Shown piece by piece: positions 27,093 to 35,805 of a stretch of DNA of 38,786 bases (position 1 is its first letter; every line of letters starts with the position of its first letter). Position numbers and translations under genes: made by a program. The notes beneath the pieces were generated by a model. That model was given only the letters and a program-made list of their open reading frames with translations, did not search any database and had not been told where the DNA came from. Source of the stretch: CAZVPF01 sp964628195 (GTDB taxonomy: Bacteria > Planctomycetota > Phycisphaerae > Sedimentisphaerales > Anaerohalosphaeraceae); NCBI GenBank assembly GCA_964628195.1, contig CAZVPF010000027.1:1-38786 (forward strand), read 5' to 3'.

Positions 27093-27110
27093 TGCTGGAG
27101 CGTTCCGGCA
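27093..27110. promoter_or_regulatory. Operator O4 upstream of the nitrilase operon
   Basis: TGCTGGAGCGTTCCGGCA has arms that pair except at two transition positions and is centred on CpG. It is the same motif as O2 and O3. A modest promoter CTGGAG (27095-27100), 18 bp, TATCAT (27119-27124) would again put the -35 inside the operator; a consensus TATAAT also lies at 27130-27135 but has no good -35. Confidence 0.65.
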
Positions 27111-27213
27111 AGAAATGTTATCATAAGATTATAATAAAGCGTATGATTACTGGACCTGAGAGTTTATTGCGGGGTTTAGATATCGAAATTGTGTTATGAA
27201 CCGGGAGGTTTTC

Positions 27214-29064
27214 GTGAGACAGTTTATATGTCTGGTTGTTTTGTTTTTTCATTTCGGGGCTTTTGGCGTGGAGGCAATGGATAAATCACAGCTTGAACAC
27301 AAGAGGGTTAAAGTTGCCGCGGTTCAGATGACGGGCAGTTGGATATACCCGCAGGCGCATTCCATAGAGACCGCGGAAAAGGTTGTTGATTATATTGACA
27401 GGGCAGCGGCGGAGGGGGTTGATCTGATCGCTTTTCCTGAGCTTTTGCTTGGTAAGTTCAAGGTTCCGAGCCCGGAGACGGAGCTTATTTCAAAGGCCGC
27501 AGCGCGGGGCAGGATTTATGTTATCGCCGGTTGTTTCGAGGTGCTTAATGACCAGGGCGAGTATGCTAACAGTTCGCTTTTGTTTGACCGGCAGGGGGAG
27601 ATAATCGGGCGGTTTTTCAAGATGCACCCGGCGATTGGCGCGCCTCCTTTTTTCTGGCCGCCTAATGAGGACGACCCGGAGTGGAAGATGAAAGCCGGTA
27701 CCGAACTTCCGGTGTTTGACCTGGATTTCGGCCGGTTGGGGATACTGACATGTTATGACGGGTATTTTCCTGAGACTTTTCGAGGGCTTTGCTTGAAAGG
27801 TGCGGAGATACTTGTCTGGATGAATGCGCGCAATGGTGCGGTTGAGGATTATATTGTTCGGGCTTCGATGGCGCATAATTATGTGCATATGATCTGCACG
27901 AACAAGGCGATCGGAATGGGGACGATGATCGCGGAGTGGCCGAACTCTATACCACGGTATGTTGACGAGACAGGTGATGCGTATATTTCTTATGTGCTCG
28001 ACCTTGAAAAGCTGCGTTACGGTCGAAAGTATGCGAGGGAGTTTTATCAGCGCCGGCCGGAGAATTACGGGGCGGTGGTCGATGAACTGCGGCCTTACAC
28101 GGCGTATGAGAATCTGCCGGATTTACCCGGTGCGCCCACGAAGGACTGGAGCAATATTGCCGCTTGCGGCGTGGTTCCGGGGAAAGTATCGGCGAGGGGT
28201 GTTTCGGTCGAGCCGGTTGTAAATGACGAGATAGTCGAACGGCAGAAAGGACTGGCCGAAGGGACGGACCTTTACAGGCTTGCGTTTTACGCGAGGGCGC
28301 CGTGGATGAAGGGGAAAGTGGAATTCCGCTTTCCGGAGTATTTGAAGTCTGATGCGGGGTATCATTATATCGACCACTACCTGAGCACGATAACGCCCCT
28401 TGGTGAGCCGGTGCCGTTTCCGCGGTGGAAGTCCGAGTCGGGGGGGATTTATTACGAATATGAGTTTCCCGGTAAGCTAAAGGCGAGGGCAAAGGTGGTT
28501 CCGGGGCCGGATGAGGTTTCGCTTGAATATACTGTTACCAATGCGGGCAATGATAGTTTTGACTACGTGGAGCAGAACTGCTGTTTGAACCTGGGGCAAA
28601 GCCCGCTGTTCGGTGAGAAGTTCGATTTGGGTCATTTGTACGCTGTTTTTGACGGCAAGCTCAAGGGCCTTGACACTACCACGCCAACGCCTGAGCAGGT
28701 GGGGCGTGAGCCTTGGCTGATAATATTGACACCGAAGGGGGAGCATAGTTTTGAAGGGCCGAAGGATACTGGCACTACGTGGTGGCGGGTTGACCAGGCA
28801 GCGGATGAGAATCTTATGGCCGCGGTCAGCGCGGACGGTGAGCGTCTGATCGGTTATACATGGGACGTGCCGGAGAAGCATTTGATGACGAATTGCGGGA
28901 ACCCGTGTTTGCATACCGGGCCCGGAGCGGTGGTTGACCTGGGCCCGGGTGAGTCGTTTACATGGCGGGGGAAGATATATTTTATGGATAACGACGCGGA
29001 TGAACTTCTGAGAAGGTATCGTAAGGACCAGGAAAGATGGAAGAAAAGCAGGGGGCACAGATGA
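27214..29064 (+). CDS. Secreted nitrilase-superfamily amidase fused to an unrecognised 'D-domain'
   Basis: This protein has 616 aa from GTG 27214, chosen because GGGAGG (27203-27208) is 5 nt away and the product then starts with a clean signal peptide (MRQFICLVVLFFHFGAFG); an upstream in-frame ATG (27196) would bury that ribosome-binding site. Residues about 30-300 are a carbon-nitrogen hydrolase domain with the catalytic triad Glu76 (FPELLLG), Lys136 (FFKMHP) and Cys180 (LTCYDGYF); such enzymes cleave amides, carbamoyl groups or nitriles. Residues about 328-616 are a second domain homologous to the whole proteins at 29061 and 31183, with YHYIDHY, TPTPEQVGREPWL, WWRVDQ and NPCLHTGPG. A secreted nitrilase homologue is uncommon. 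It is first in the operon; its stop overlaps the next ATG. Confidence 0.87.
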   Translation: MRQFICLVVLFFHFGAFGVEAMDKSQLEHKRVKVAAVQMTGSWIYPQAHSIETAEKVVDYIDRAAAEGVDLIAFPELLLGKFKVPSPETELISKAAARGRIYVIAGCFEVLNDQGEYANSSLLFDRQGEIIGRFFKMHPAIGAPPFFWPPNEDDPEWKMKAGTELPVFDLDFGRLGILTCYDGYFPETFRGLCLKGAEILVWMNARNGAVEDYIVRASMAHNYVHMICTNKAIGMGTMIAEWPNSIPRYVDETGDAYISYVLDLEKLRYGRKYAREFYQRRPENYGAVVDELRPYTAYENLPDLPGAPTKDWSNIAACGVVPGKVSARGVSVEPVVNDEIVERQKGLAEGTDLYRLAFYARAPWMKGKVEFRFPEYLKSDAGYHYIDHYLSTITPLGEPVPFPRWKSESGGIYYEYEFPGKLKARAKVVPGPDEVSLEYTVTNAGNDSFDYVEQNCCLNLGQSPLFGEKFDLGHLYAVFDGKLKGLDTTTPTPEQVGREPWLIILTPKGEHSFEGPKDTGTTWWRVDQAADENLMAAVSADGERLIGYTWDVPEKHLMTNCGNPCLHTGPGAVVDLGPGESFTWRGKIYFMDNDADELLRRYRKDQERWKKSRGHR

Positions 29065-29924
29065 TCAGGGTTTCGCCGCTTGAATTTACGCCGGTACCGC
29101 GGGAGAAGGGTGAAAGAGACGGTCAGCCTTTATACCGTTTGTCGGTGAAGATTTGGGCCGGGTGGATGCAGGGGTATATCGAGCTTCGTTTTCCTGAGGT
29201 GGTGGAGTCTTCGATGGGTTATCATTATATAGACCATTATCGAACGACGCTTGCGCCTATCAGCGAGCCGGTGCCATTTCCGAAGTGGCAAACGGACGAG
29301 AAGACAGGTGCGATAAGTTATAAGTGCCTGCTGAGCGAGGGGCTGGAGTTTTGGGCCGGCGCCGAGCCGGGTGACGAGGAAGTTAAACTTGGGTTCGGGA
29401 TAAATAATAATACCGGGAAAAAACTTGGGTTTGTGCAGGGTAATCATTGTTTGAATTTTGAATCTTCGCCTGCTTTTAACCAGCCCTATAATTTGGACAA
29501 ACTTTTCGCGGTGCTGGACGGGGAGTATAAATCTCTGGCGCACACAACACCGACGCCTGAGCAGGTGGGTCGGCAGCCGTGGCTGGTTTTATTGACGCCT
29601 AAGGGCAAGCAGACGCACAACGGGCCGAAGGATACGGGGACGATGTGGTGGCTGGTGGATCAGACTGCGACAGAGAACCTTATGGCGATAGAAAGCGTTG
29701 ACGGTCGGCGGCTGGCGGGGTATACATGGGATCAGTGGCCTGATATGCTGATGACCAACGGTGAGTATCCTTGCCTGCATACGGGTTCGGGCAGAGGGAT
29801 TGATATTGAAAACGGCACGGGTCTGTCGTGGCGGGGCAAGGTGTACCTGGTGGAAAACGATCCTGAGAAGCTGGTTGCTCTTTACAGGGCCGACCAGGAG
29901 TCATGGAAGGAAAGCGGGAAGTGA
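29061..29924 (+). CDS. Free-standing cytoplasmic D-domain protein
   Basis: I do not recognise this 287-aa family. It is homologous over its full length to the C-terminal half of the nitrilase upstream and to the lipoprotein at 31183. Shared landmarks in order are ELRFPEVVESSMGYHYIDHY, SEPVPFPKW, TTPTPEQVGRQPWLV, WWLVDQTATENLMA, LAGYTWD, PCLHTGSG, WRGKVYL and a final YRADQESW. It is mostly beta-strand with paired aromatic residues, so a beta-sandwich is likely. Conserved His/Asp in YHYIDHY and Cys/His in PCLH might bind a ligand or metal; this is inference. It has no signal peptide, so unlike its two relatives it should stay in the cytoplasm. ATG 29061 forms an ATGA overlap with the preceding stop; ATG 29037 is less likely. 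Confidence 0.8.
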   Translation: MIRVSPLEFTPVPREKGERDGQPLYRLSVKIWAGWMQGYIELRFPEVVESSMGYHYIDHYRTTLAPISEPVPFPKWQTDEKTGAISYKCLLSEGLEFWAGAEPGDEEVKLGFGINNNTGKKLGFVQGNHCLNFESSPAFNQPYNLDKLFAVLDGEYKSLAHTTPTPEQVGRQPWLVLLTPKGKQTHNGPKDTGTMWWLVDQTATENLMAIESVDGRRLAGYTWDQWPDMLMTNGEYPCLHTGSGRGIDIENGTGLSWRGKVYLVENDPEKLVALYRADQESWKESGK

Positions 29925-29926
29925 AA

Positions 29927-31159
29927 ATGAGCGATTACGAACAACTTTACGAGTACCTCGAGGGTCTTGAGATAATCGATGCGCACGAGCACCTTGTTTG
30001 TGAGCGGGACCGGCTGAACAGGAAGCTGGATGTTTTTACGCTGCTGCATCTTTACGAGTATGTGGACACTACTTCGGCGGGGTATAAGCCGCGTGAGGAC
30101 GAGAATGTTTTCGTGAATAACCTGTTTCTGGATACCGAGGTTCCGCTGAGCGAGAGATGGGAGAAGATAGCCCCGCATTTGAGGCATATCAAGTTCGGAA
30201 GTTATTACAGGCCTTTCAAAATTGCGATGCGGGACCTTTACGGGATCGACGATCTTAACGAGGATACTTACCTTGAGGCCAGCAGGCGGATCCAGGCGGG
30301 CAATAAGAAGGGCTCGTATGAAAAACTGCTGCGGGAGAAGTGTAATATTAAAACGTGCCTTGTTCAAAACGGCAGGGTTGAGGGGCAGGACCCGGAGCAT
30401 ATATTCAGGCCCTTATACGCGGATGTGGAGTCTTACCAGCTCAGCAGTGACAGGTATGTGCGAAGCCTTGAGAACCTGCATGATACTAAGGTTAAGAGCC
30501 TCGATGACTATTTCGAGCTTTTGGAAAAGGAGCTTGGCGGGGCGAAAGAAAAGGGGGCGAAAGGGTTCAAGATAGCGGCGAATAATTTCACACAGCCGGA
30601 CGCTGAAAAGGCAGGGCCTGTTTTTGAACAGGTGCTTAAAGGCGGCAAGGCGGATGTTGTTTTGCAGTCGACGGTGCTTGACAGGCTGATGAAAATCTGC
30701 GGACGACTGGGCCTGCCTGTGGCGGTGCATTGCGGGATATGGTGGGATTACAGGACGGTCGACCCGAAAAACATGATAGATATCGTCGACAGGTACAAGG
30801 ATGTGCGGTTTGACCTGTACCATCTTGGGATGCCGTTTGTGAGGGATACGATTTTTATCGGCAAAAATTTCGCGAACGCGTTTTTGAATCTTTGCTGGAC
30901 ATACAATATTTCGCAGGAAATAACCGAGCGTGCTGTCAGTGAGATACTCGATACTGTTCCGGTGAACAAGATTTTCGGGTTCGGGGCGGACTGTTGCTGG
31001 TCGCTCGAGAATGTTTACGGCAACCTGGTTATGGCCAGGGAGTCTCTTGCCGAGTCTTTTGCAAGACGGATATCAAGGGGCAAGCTGAACCTTTCGGACG
31101 CGAAATATATATTGAAGCTGTGGCTGTACGATAACCCGTGCGTGTTTTATGGACTGTAA
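29927..31159 (+). CDS. Amidohydrolase-superfamily protein, subtype B copy 1 (cytoplasmic)
   Basis: This 410-aa protein of the Amidohydrolase_2-like TIM-barrel group has candidate metal ligands His20 and His22 (IIDAHEHLV), His268 (AVHCGIW), His299 (LYHLGMP) and Asp355 (GFGADCC). No export signal is present. It is closely similar to the TAT-exported protein at 32169-33578: both share VDxxSAGYK, NIKTCLVQNG or its variant, VDPKNMI and the C-terminal YDNP..FYGL. It is more distant from subtype A (24575, 35806). ATG 29927, two bases after the previous stop and with GGGAA 6 nt upstream, is preferred over an overlapping ATG at 29903. Tight coupling to the cytoplasmic D-domain protein suggests a joint function. 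The substrate is unknown. Confidence 0.83.
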   Translation: MSDYEQLYEYLEGLEIIDAHEHLVCERDRLNRKLDVFTLLHLYEYVDTTSAGYKPREDENVFVNNLFLDTEVPLSERWEKIAPHLRHIKFGSYYRPFKIAMRDLYGIDDLNEDTYLEASRRIQAGNKKGSYEKLLREKCNIKTCLVQNGRVEGQDPEHIFRPLYADVESYQLSSDRYVRSLENLHDTKVKSLDDYFELLEKELGGAKEKGAKGFKIAANNFTQPDAEKAGPVFEQVLKGGKADVVLQSTVLDRLMKICGRLGLPVAVHCGIWWDYRTVDPKNMIDIVDRYKDVRFDLYHLGMPFVRDTIFIGKNFANAFLNLCWTYNISQEITERAVSEILDTVPVNKIFGFGADCCWSLENVYGNLVMARESLAESFARRISRGKLNLSDAKYILKLWLYDNPCVFYGL

Positions 31160-31182
31160 GATTATTCTAATGGAAGCTGAAA

Positions 31183-32157
31183 ATGAAAATAATAACGAAA
31201 GTTCTGTTATTGACGGTTTTGGGGGTGCTGTTAATGGGCTGCGGTGAGTCCGGGAAAAAGGCGGCTCAGACGAACGGGCAGAAAATTGAGCTGACCCCGG
31301 TACAGGTTTATGAGCCGGTTCGGGCCGAGGAAGGGATGAAAGAGGGGCAGGAACTATCGGGCCTTGTTTTTTATATTAAGGCTCCGTGGCTCGAGAAGGG
31401 AGTAGAGCTGCGTTACCCGGAGGTGATTCAGTCATCGATGGGATTTCATTTTGTGGACAATTACTCATCGAGCATAAAGCAGCTCAGCCCGTTTACGCCT
31501 TTCCCGCTTTGGCATGCGGGTCAGCGTCCGGGCCAGGTGGTTTATACTTATACAAGCGCCGAGGGCCTGACATTTTCGGGTTCGGCAACACCTGGTAAAA
31601 GCGAGGTTCTGCTTGAATATACGGTCGTGAACAACTCGGGGCAGGACCTGGATTTTGTAGAGATTAATCCGTGTTTCAATTTCAGGGGCTGTCCGCAGTT
31701 TAACGCGTCGTGGGACCTTAATAATCTTTTCGCTTACTTTGACGGGAAACTTCAGACGATGGCCAATACGACGCCTACGCCGGAACAGGTCGGTCGCCAG
31801 CCGTGGCTGGTTTATTATACGCCTGTCGGGCTGGGGACCCTTGAACTGCCGAGGGACAACGGTTTGTGGTGGCGGGTCGACCAGGTCGCCGAGCAGAACA
31901 TAATGGCGGCACAGAGCAGGGACGGTGAGTATCTTGTCGGCTATGCGTGGCGAAGCACGCCGAGGGTGCTTATGTCAAACTGCGGGTATCCGTGCCTGCA
32001 CAGCGGCCCGGGGCCGAGGATGAATCTTAAGAACGGTCAGACTCATACATGGGTTGGCAAGGTGTATCTTATAAAGAACGATAAGCGGGAACTTATGCGA
32101 CGGTATCGCCAGGACCAGCACTGCTGGAGCGATAATAAAAACGCACCGTTAAGGTAA
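31183..32157 (+). CDS. D-domain lipoprotein
   Basis: This 324-aa protein has a lipoprotein signal peptide with lipobox LLMG-Cys20, followed by a short linker and one D-domain (about 40-324). It repeats the landmarks of the two other copies: VELRYPEVIQSSMGFHFVDNY, TPTPEQVGRQPWLVYY, WWRVDQVAEQNIMA, LVGYAW, YPCLHSGPG, WVGKVYL and a final YRQDQHCW. It is therefore the membrane-anchored form of the domain. It sits directly before a TAT-exported amidohydrolase, just as the cytoplasmic D-domain protein sits before the cytoplasmic amidohydrolase. No enzyme family is recognised; a ligand-binding or accessory role for the hydrolase is one guess. Confidence 0.82.
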   Translation: MKIITKVLLLTVLGVLLMGCGESGKKAAQTNGQKIELTPVQVYEPVRAEEGMKEGQELSGLVFYIKAPWLEKGVELRYPEVIQSSMGFHFVDNYSSSIKQLSPFTPFPLWHAGQRPGQVVYTYTSAEGLTFSGSATPGKSEVLLEYTVVNNSGQDLDFVEINPCFNFRGCPQFNASWDLNNLFAYFDGKLQTMANTTPTPEQVGRQPWLVYYTPVGLGTLELPRDNGLWWRVDQVAEQNIMAAQSRDGEYLVGYAWRSTPRVLMSNCGYPCLHSGPGPRMNLKNGQTHTWVGKVYLIKNDKRELMRRYRQDQHCWSDNKNAPLR

Positions 32158-32168
32158 AAGGCGGCAGA

Positions 32169-33578
32169 ATGAAAAAATTTACGAGCAGAAAAACAGGTTA
32201 TAACCGCAGGAACTTTCTAAAGTCTTCGATAATATTAAGTTCGGCGGGTCTTGCTGCCGGCGGAACGGCAGGGGCACAGTCGAAGCCTGTCCCAGCGGAG
32301 CAGAGAAATGTGCCGGTTTTGGGAAACGACAGGAAGAGGCGGGCTTATATCGAACTGCGAGATTATCTTGACAGCATAGATGTTATCGATGCGCACGAGC
32401 ATCTTTACATCGAACCGCGGCGGCTGGAGATGGAGGTGGATGTTTTTACAGTGGTCAGTCATTATACTTATGTCGATCTTGTGTCGGCGGGGTATAAGGT
32501 TCCTCCGGGCGAATCTTGGTTTTCGTATAATTACCCGAAGGACACGAAGGTGCCGCTGGAAAAACGCTGGAAGGATATGTGGCCTGTTTTACAGAATGTA
32601 AAACACGGAAGTTATTTTCGTGCGCCGAGCATTGCGCTGCGGGATATTTACGGGATCGACGATCTTAACGAAAAGACATATAAGGAGGCTTCGCAGCGTG
32701 TTAAGGCGATGAACAAGCCGGGGCTTTATAAGAAGATTCTGGGCGACAAATGCCGGATAAAGACTTGTCTTGTGCAGAACGGGCTTATCGAGGGACAGCA
32801 GCCGAGCGACCTGCTGACATCGGTTTATACGGGCACTCACCAGATGTACGCGATGTGGAACGATGATTACGTTAAGCAGCTTAACGAGCGGAACCAGACC
32901 CGGATAAAGGACCTTGACGAGTATCTCGAGCTTGCGTTTAAGGATATGACGTGGGCGAGAGATCATGGTGCGGTTGGGTGTAAGATATTTACTGATTTTT
33001 ACGCGCCGCCCAACATGGACCAGGCGAGGAAAGATTTTAAGGATTTTCTGGACGGCAAGGCCGCTTCGTCTGTACTTAAGTGTACGATACTTGACCTTAT
33101 CTTTGAAAAGGCCGGCGAATGGGACTGGCCTGTGGCGGTGCATACCGGTGTTTGGGGTGATTACAGAATCGTCGATCCGAAGAATATGATAACCCATATC
33201 CAGCAGAGAACGGACACGCGGTTTGATATTTATCATTTGGGGATGCCTTATGTTCGGGACGCGGTTTTCCTGGCGAAGAATTTTCCCAACGCGCATTTGA
33301 ACCTGTGCTGGGCTTATATTCTTTCGGAGTATATTTCGACGCGAACGGTGAACGAGATAATCGATACGGTTCCTGTTAATAAGGTTTTCGCTTTCGGCGG
33401 GGATTATGACGTGCCGGTCGAGAATGTTTACGGGCATTTGGTCATGGCCAAAGAGAGCACGGCTAAAGCACTGGCTGACAGGATAGACAACGAGCTTATT
33501 AATATGCACGATGCGAAACGGATATTGAAAATGTGGTTTTATGATAACCCGGTTAACTTTTACGGTTTGAAGGTATGA
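32169..33578 (+). CDS. TAT-exported amidohydrolase-superfamily protein, subtype B copy 2
   Basis: This 469-aa protein carries a twin-arginine signal: Arg13-Arg14 in NRRNFLKSS followed by a weakly hydrophobic stretch (ILSSAGLAAGGTAGA) and a likely Ala-x-Ala cleavage site. The mature part is homologous to the cytoplasmic protein at 29927, with the same metal ligands: His76/His78 (IDAHEHLY), His325 (AVHTGVW), His356 (YHLGMP) and Asp412 (GGDYDVP). TAT export implies folding, probably with metal, before transport. Twelve bp separate it from the lipoprotein gene, and its stop overlaps the next start as ATGA. The extra length over its paralogue is the signal and linker. It probably performs in the periplasm the same chemistry as its paralogue in the cytoplasm. 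Confidence 0.86.
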   Translation: MKKFTSRKTGYNRRNFLKSSIILSSAGLAAGGTAGAQSKPVPAEQRNVPVLGNDRKRRAYIELRDYLDSIDVIDAHEHLYIEPRRLEMEVDVFTVVSHYTYVDLVSAGYKVPPGESWFSYNYPKDTKVPLEKRWKDMWPVLQNVKHGSYFRAPSIALRDIYGIDDLNEKTYKEASQRVKAMNKPGLYKKILGDKCRIKTCLVQNGLIEGQQPSDLLTSVYTGTHQMYAMWNDDYVKQLNERNQTRIKDLDEYLELAFKDMTWARDHGAVGCKIFTDFYAPPNMDQARKDFKDFLDGKAASSVLKCTILDLIFEKAGEWDWPVAVHTGVWGDYRIVDPKNMITHIQQRTDTRFDIYHLGMPYVRDAVFLAKNFPNAHLNLCWAYILSEYISTRTVNEIIDTVPVNKVFAFGGDYDVPVENVYGHLVMAKESTAKALADRIDNELINMHDAKRILKMWFYDNPVNFYGLKV

Positions 33579-35767
33579 GTGGAAGTGTCTTTAACATGAT
33601 GGATCGGCGGGGGTTTATGCGGAGCACCGCGGTTTCGGCACTTGCGGGTTTTGCGGGCAGTTTGTTTGCTGAAGACGGCGGCGGGTTTGGCGGTGAGGCT
33701 CATTATCAGCCGAGGCAGGTAAAACGCGGCGGTGAGCTGAACGCTGAAATGGCAGGGGACGATCTGCGGTATTTTTACGAGTTTTTCGCGAAGGTCGCTT
33801 TCGAGGCGCCGACGGAACTGCATCTTGATATAGAAAGGCTGCTTAAAAATCTGCATCTGCATTTTCAGCCGTGGTACAAAGGGTCGGATTCAGGGAATCT
33901 TTTTACGCGCTGCGTGGATTTGTATGATCGGGTTGCGGGGCTTCTGGAAGTTGTCAAGGTTGAGTGGGACGGTGAAAGTGTTCGTGTCGACAAGGTCGCT
34001 CACCTGGAGGTCAGCAGGGGATTGCATCGGCACTTTATCGTCGAGGTAAATAATGCGACGAGTGAGGCGGCGAGACTGTCGGTTGTAAATTTGCTTGCGG
34101 GGTATTACCCGATGGGGGCTGTGCAGGTTCCGCCGGGTCAGGGGCGGGGGGTGCTTAGTTCGCTGCTTGTTGATAAGTGCGGCAGGCGGGAAGTTGAATT
34201 TCAGGTTGTTTGTGAAGGACTGCCGAAGACAGCAGGGCTGGTGAAGGTGGATATTAACGTTTCCGAGCCTGCCGTGATTAAGGGACAGGTATATGACAAG
34301 GCGACGCACGGGCTGTTTCCGGCGAGAGTTTATGCCAGGGGAAGTGATAACGTTTATCGGCATGGGAAGGCTTTTGAGAATAACCCGACGCTTTCGGTAA
34401 AGGATATCGTGGATAATGTGCCAATCGGCAAGCAGCAGAAGCTGCCGTTTTTTTACTGTGACGGCAGGTTTGAGATCGAAGTCCCGGCAGGCGGCGGTGA
34501 GCTGACGCTTGAGCGCGGATATGAACACGAGATAGTCAGCGAAGGTTTTGAAGCAAGGCCCGGCGAACTTCTGGATGTTAAGCTAAGCTCGGGGCGGTTT
34601 GCAGATATGAAGGCGAGGGGGTGGATATCGGGCGATACGCATATTCACTGGGCGAAGAACTGGTGGGATACGAATGAGGATATTGATCTGCTGGCGATGG
34701 TGCAGCGGGCCGAGGATTTGCGTGTTGCCAATAACCTGACACTTTTGCAGTATCGACCCGACGAGCAGGGCGGGACGTTTGTCAAGCCGGACCAGTATCC
34801 GATGGGCCCTGTGCCGGGTTACTGCGACCGGGAGTATCATATCGAGATGGGCGAGGAGTACCGAAACGACAACTATTACGGGCATATATGTTTGCTGAAT
34901 ATAAAGAAGCTTGTCCAGCCGATATCGACGGGGCAGGGCTCCGGCGGGCCGCCGGGCGCTTTCGATTACCCGCTGAACAGGGATGCCATATTGCAGGCTC
35001 GCAGGCAGGGCGGTATAAGCACCGAGGCGCATAACCTCGGGCCGTTTCACCGGTCCGATGTGCCGGTTAACGCGGTGATGGGGTTTACGGACTGTTTCGA
35101 TCAGCTTGAGCCTGTGCATTATTACCGTTTTTGTGACAACGGGCTGAAGATACCGCTGGGCAACGGCAGCGATCATCCTGCAAGGCTCGCGGGGTATTGC
35201 AGGATGTATGTGAAGGTTGACGGGGAATTTAGTTACGCTAAATGGATCGAGGGTATACGCAAACGCAGGACGTTTGTGACCTCGGGGCCCCTGGTTTTTA
35301 TTACCGTGAACGGGCGGGGGATAGGTGAAGTGCTGGATGTTGAAAAAGGCAGCGAGCTTGAGATCGCCGCCGAGGCGATGTCGCGCAGGGGGATAGGTGA
35401 TTTTGAGATAGTGACAAACGGCGGTGAGGTTATCGGCAGGGTTCATACGGACCAGCGAAGGGCGGAGATTAAGACGAATCTAAGGGCGGACAAGGGGCGT
35501 TGGTTCGCGGCGAGGTGTTCTGTGGATGGTGATTATTATGTGCTTAACGGGCTGGGCAGGGCGCATACGAGCGCGGTTTATGTTAATGTTGAGGGCGCAG
35601 GTGCGCTGGAGCGGGAGGCGGTTGAATACTGGGTTGATCTTCTGGAAAGACATAAGTCCAACGTTGCCGAGAATGCGAATTTTAAGAACGACTGGCAGAG
35701 ACAGCGGGCAGTTGATAATATACAGAGAGGGCTTGATGAGTATCGTAAACTGCTTGCAAAATGTTAG
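33575..35767 (+). CDS. TAT-exported CehA/McbA-type PHP metallohydrolase
   Basis: This 730-aa protein has a twin-arginine signal near the N-terminus (MDRRGFMRST, then AVSALAGFAGSLFA). Residues about 50-340 are beta-rich accessory domains, including a predicted carboxypeptidase-regulatory-like segment (VIKGQVYDKATHGLFPARVYA). From about 350 comes the PHP domain as in CehA/McbA proteins: WISGDTHIHW (His356, His358) and later GNGSDHPARLAGY (Asp533, His534). The C-terminal TSGPLVFITVNG segment is also typical. CehA and McbA hydrolyse carbaryl, a carbamate ester, but most relatives in sugar loci have unknown substrates, probably esters. The ATGA overlap with the previous gene favours 33575; the in-frame ATGs at 33596 and 33599 would give a more standard TAT signal. 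Confidence 0.83.
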   Translation: MSGSVFNMMDRRGFMRSTAVSALAGFAGSLFAEDGGGFGGEAHYQPRQVKRGGELNAEMAGDDLRYFYEFFAKVAFEAPTELHLDIERLLKNLHLHFQPWYKGSDSGNLFTRCVDLYDRVAGLLEVVKVEWDGESVRVDKVAHLEVSRGLHRHFIVEVNNATSEAARLSVVNLLAGYYPMGAVQVPPGQGRGVLSSLLVDKCGRREVEFQVVCEGLPKTAGLVKVDINVSEPAVIKGQVYDKATHGLFPARVYARGSDNVYRHGKAFENNPTLSVKDIVDNVPIGKQQKLPFFYCDGRFEIEVPAGGGELTLERGYEHEIVSEGFEARPGELLDVKLSSGRFADMKARGWISGDTHIHWAKNWWDTNEDIDLLAMVQRAEDLRVANNLTLLQYRPDEQGGTFVKPDQYPMGPVPGYCDREYHIEMGEEYRNDNYYGHICLLNIKKLVQPISTGQGSGGPPGAFDYPLNRDAILQARRQGGISTEAHNLGPFHRSDVPVNAVMGFTDCFDQLEPVHYYRFCDNGLKIPLGNGSDHPARLAGYCRMYVKVDGEFSYAKWIEGIRKRRTFVTSGPLVFITVNGRGIGEVLDVEKGSELEIAAEAMSRRGIGDFEIVTNGGEVIGRVHTDQRRAEIKTNLRADKGRWFAARCSVDGDYYVLNGLGRAHTSAVYVNVEGAGALEREAVEYWVDLLERHKSNVAENANFKNDWQRQRAVDNIQRGLDEYRKLLAKC

Positions 35768-35805
35768 CAGGCCGGTATGATGAGTTTTTATTTTCGAGGA
35801 CTTTT

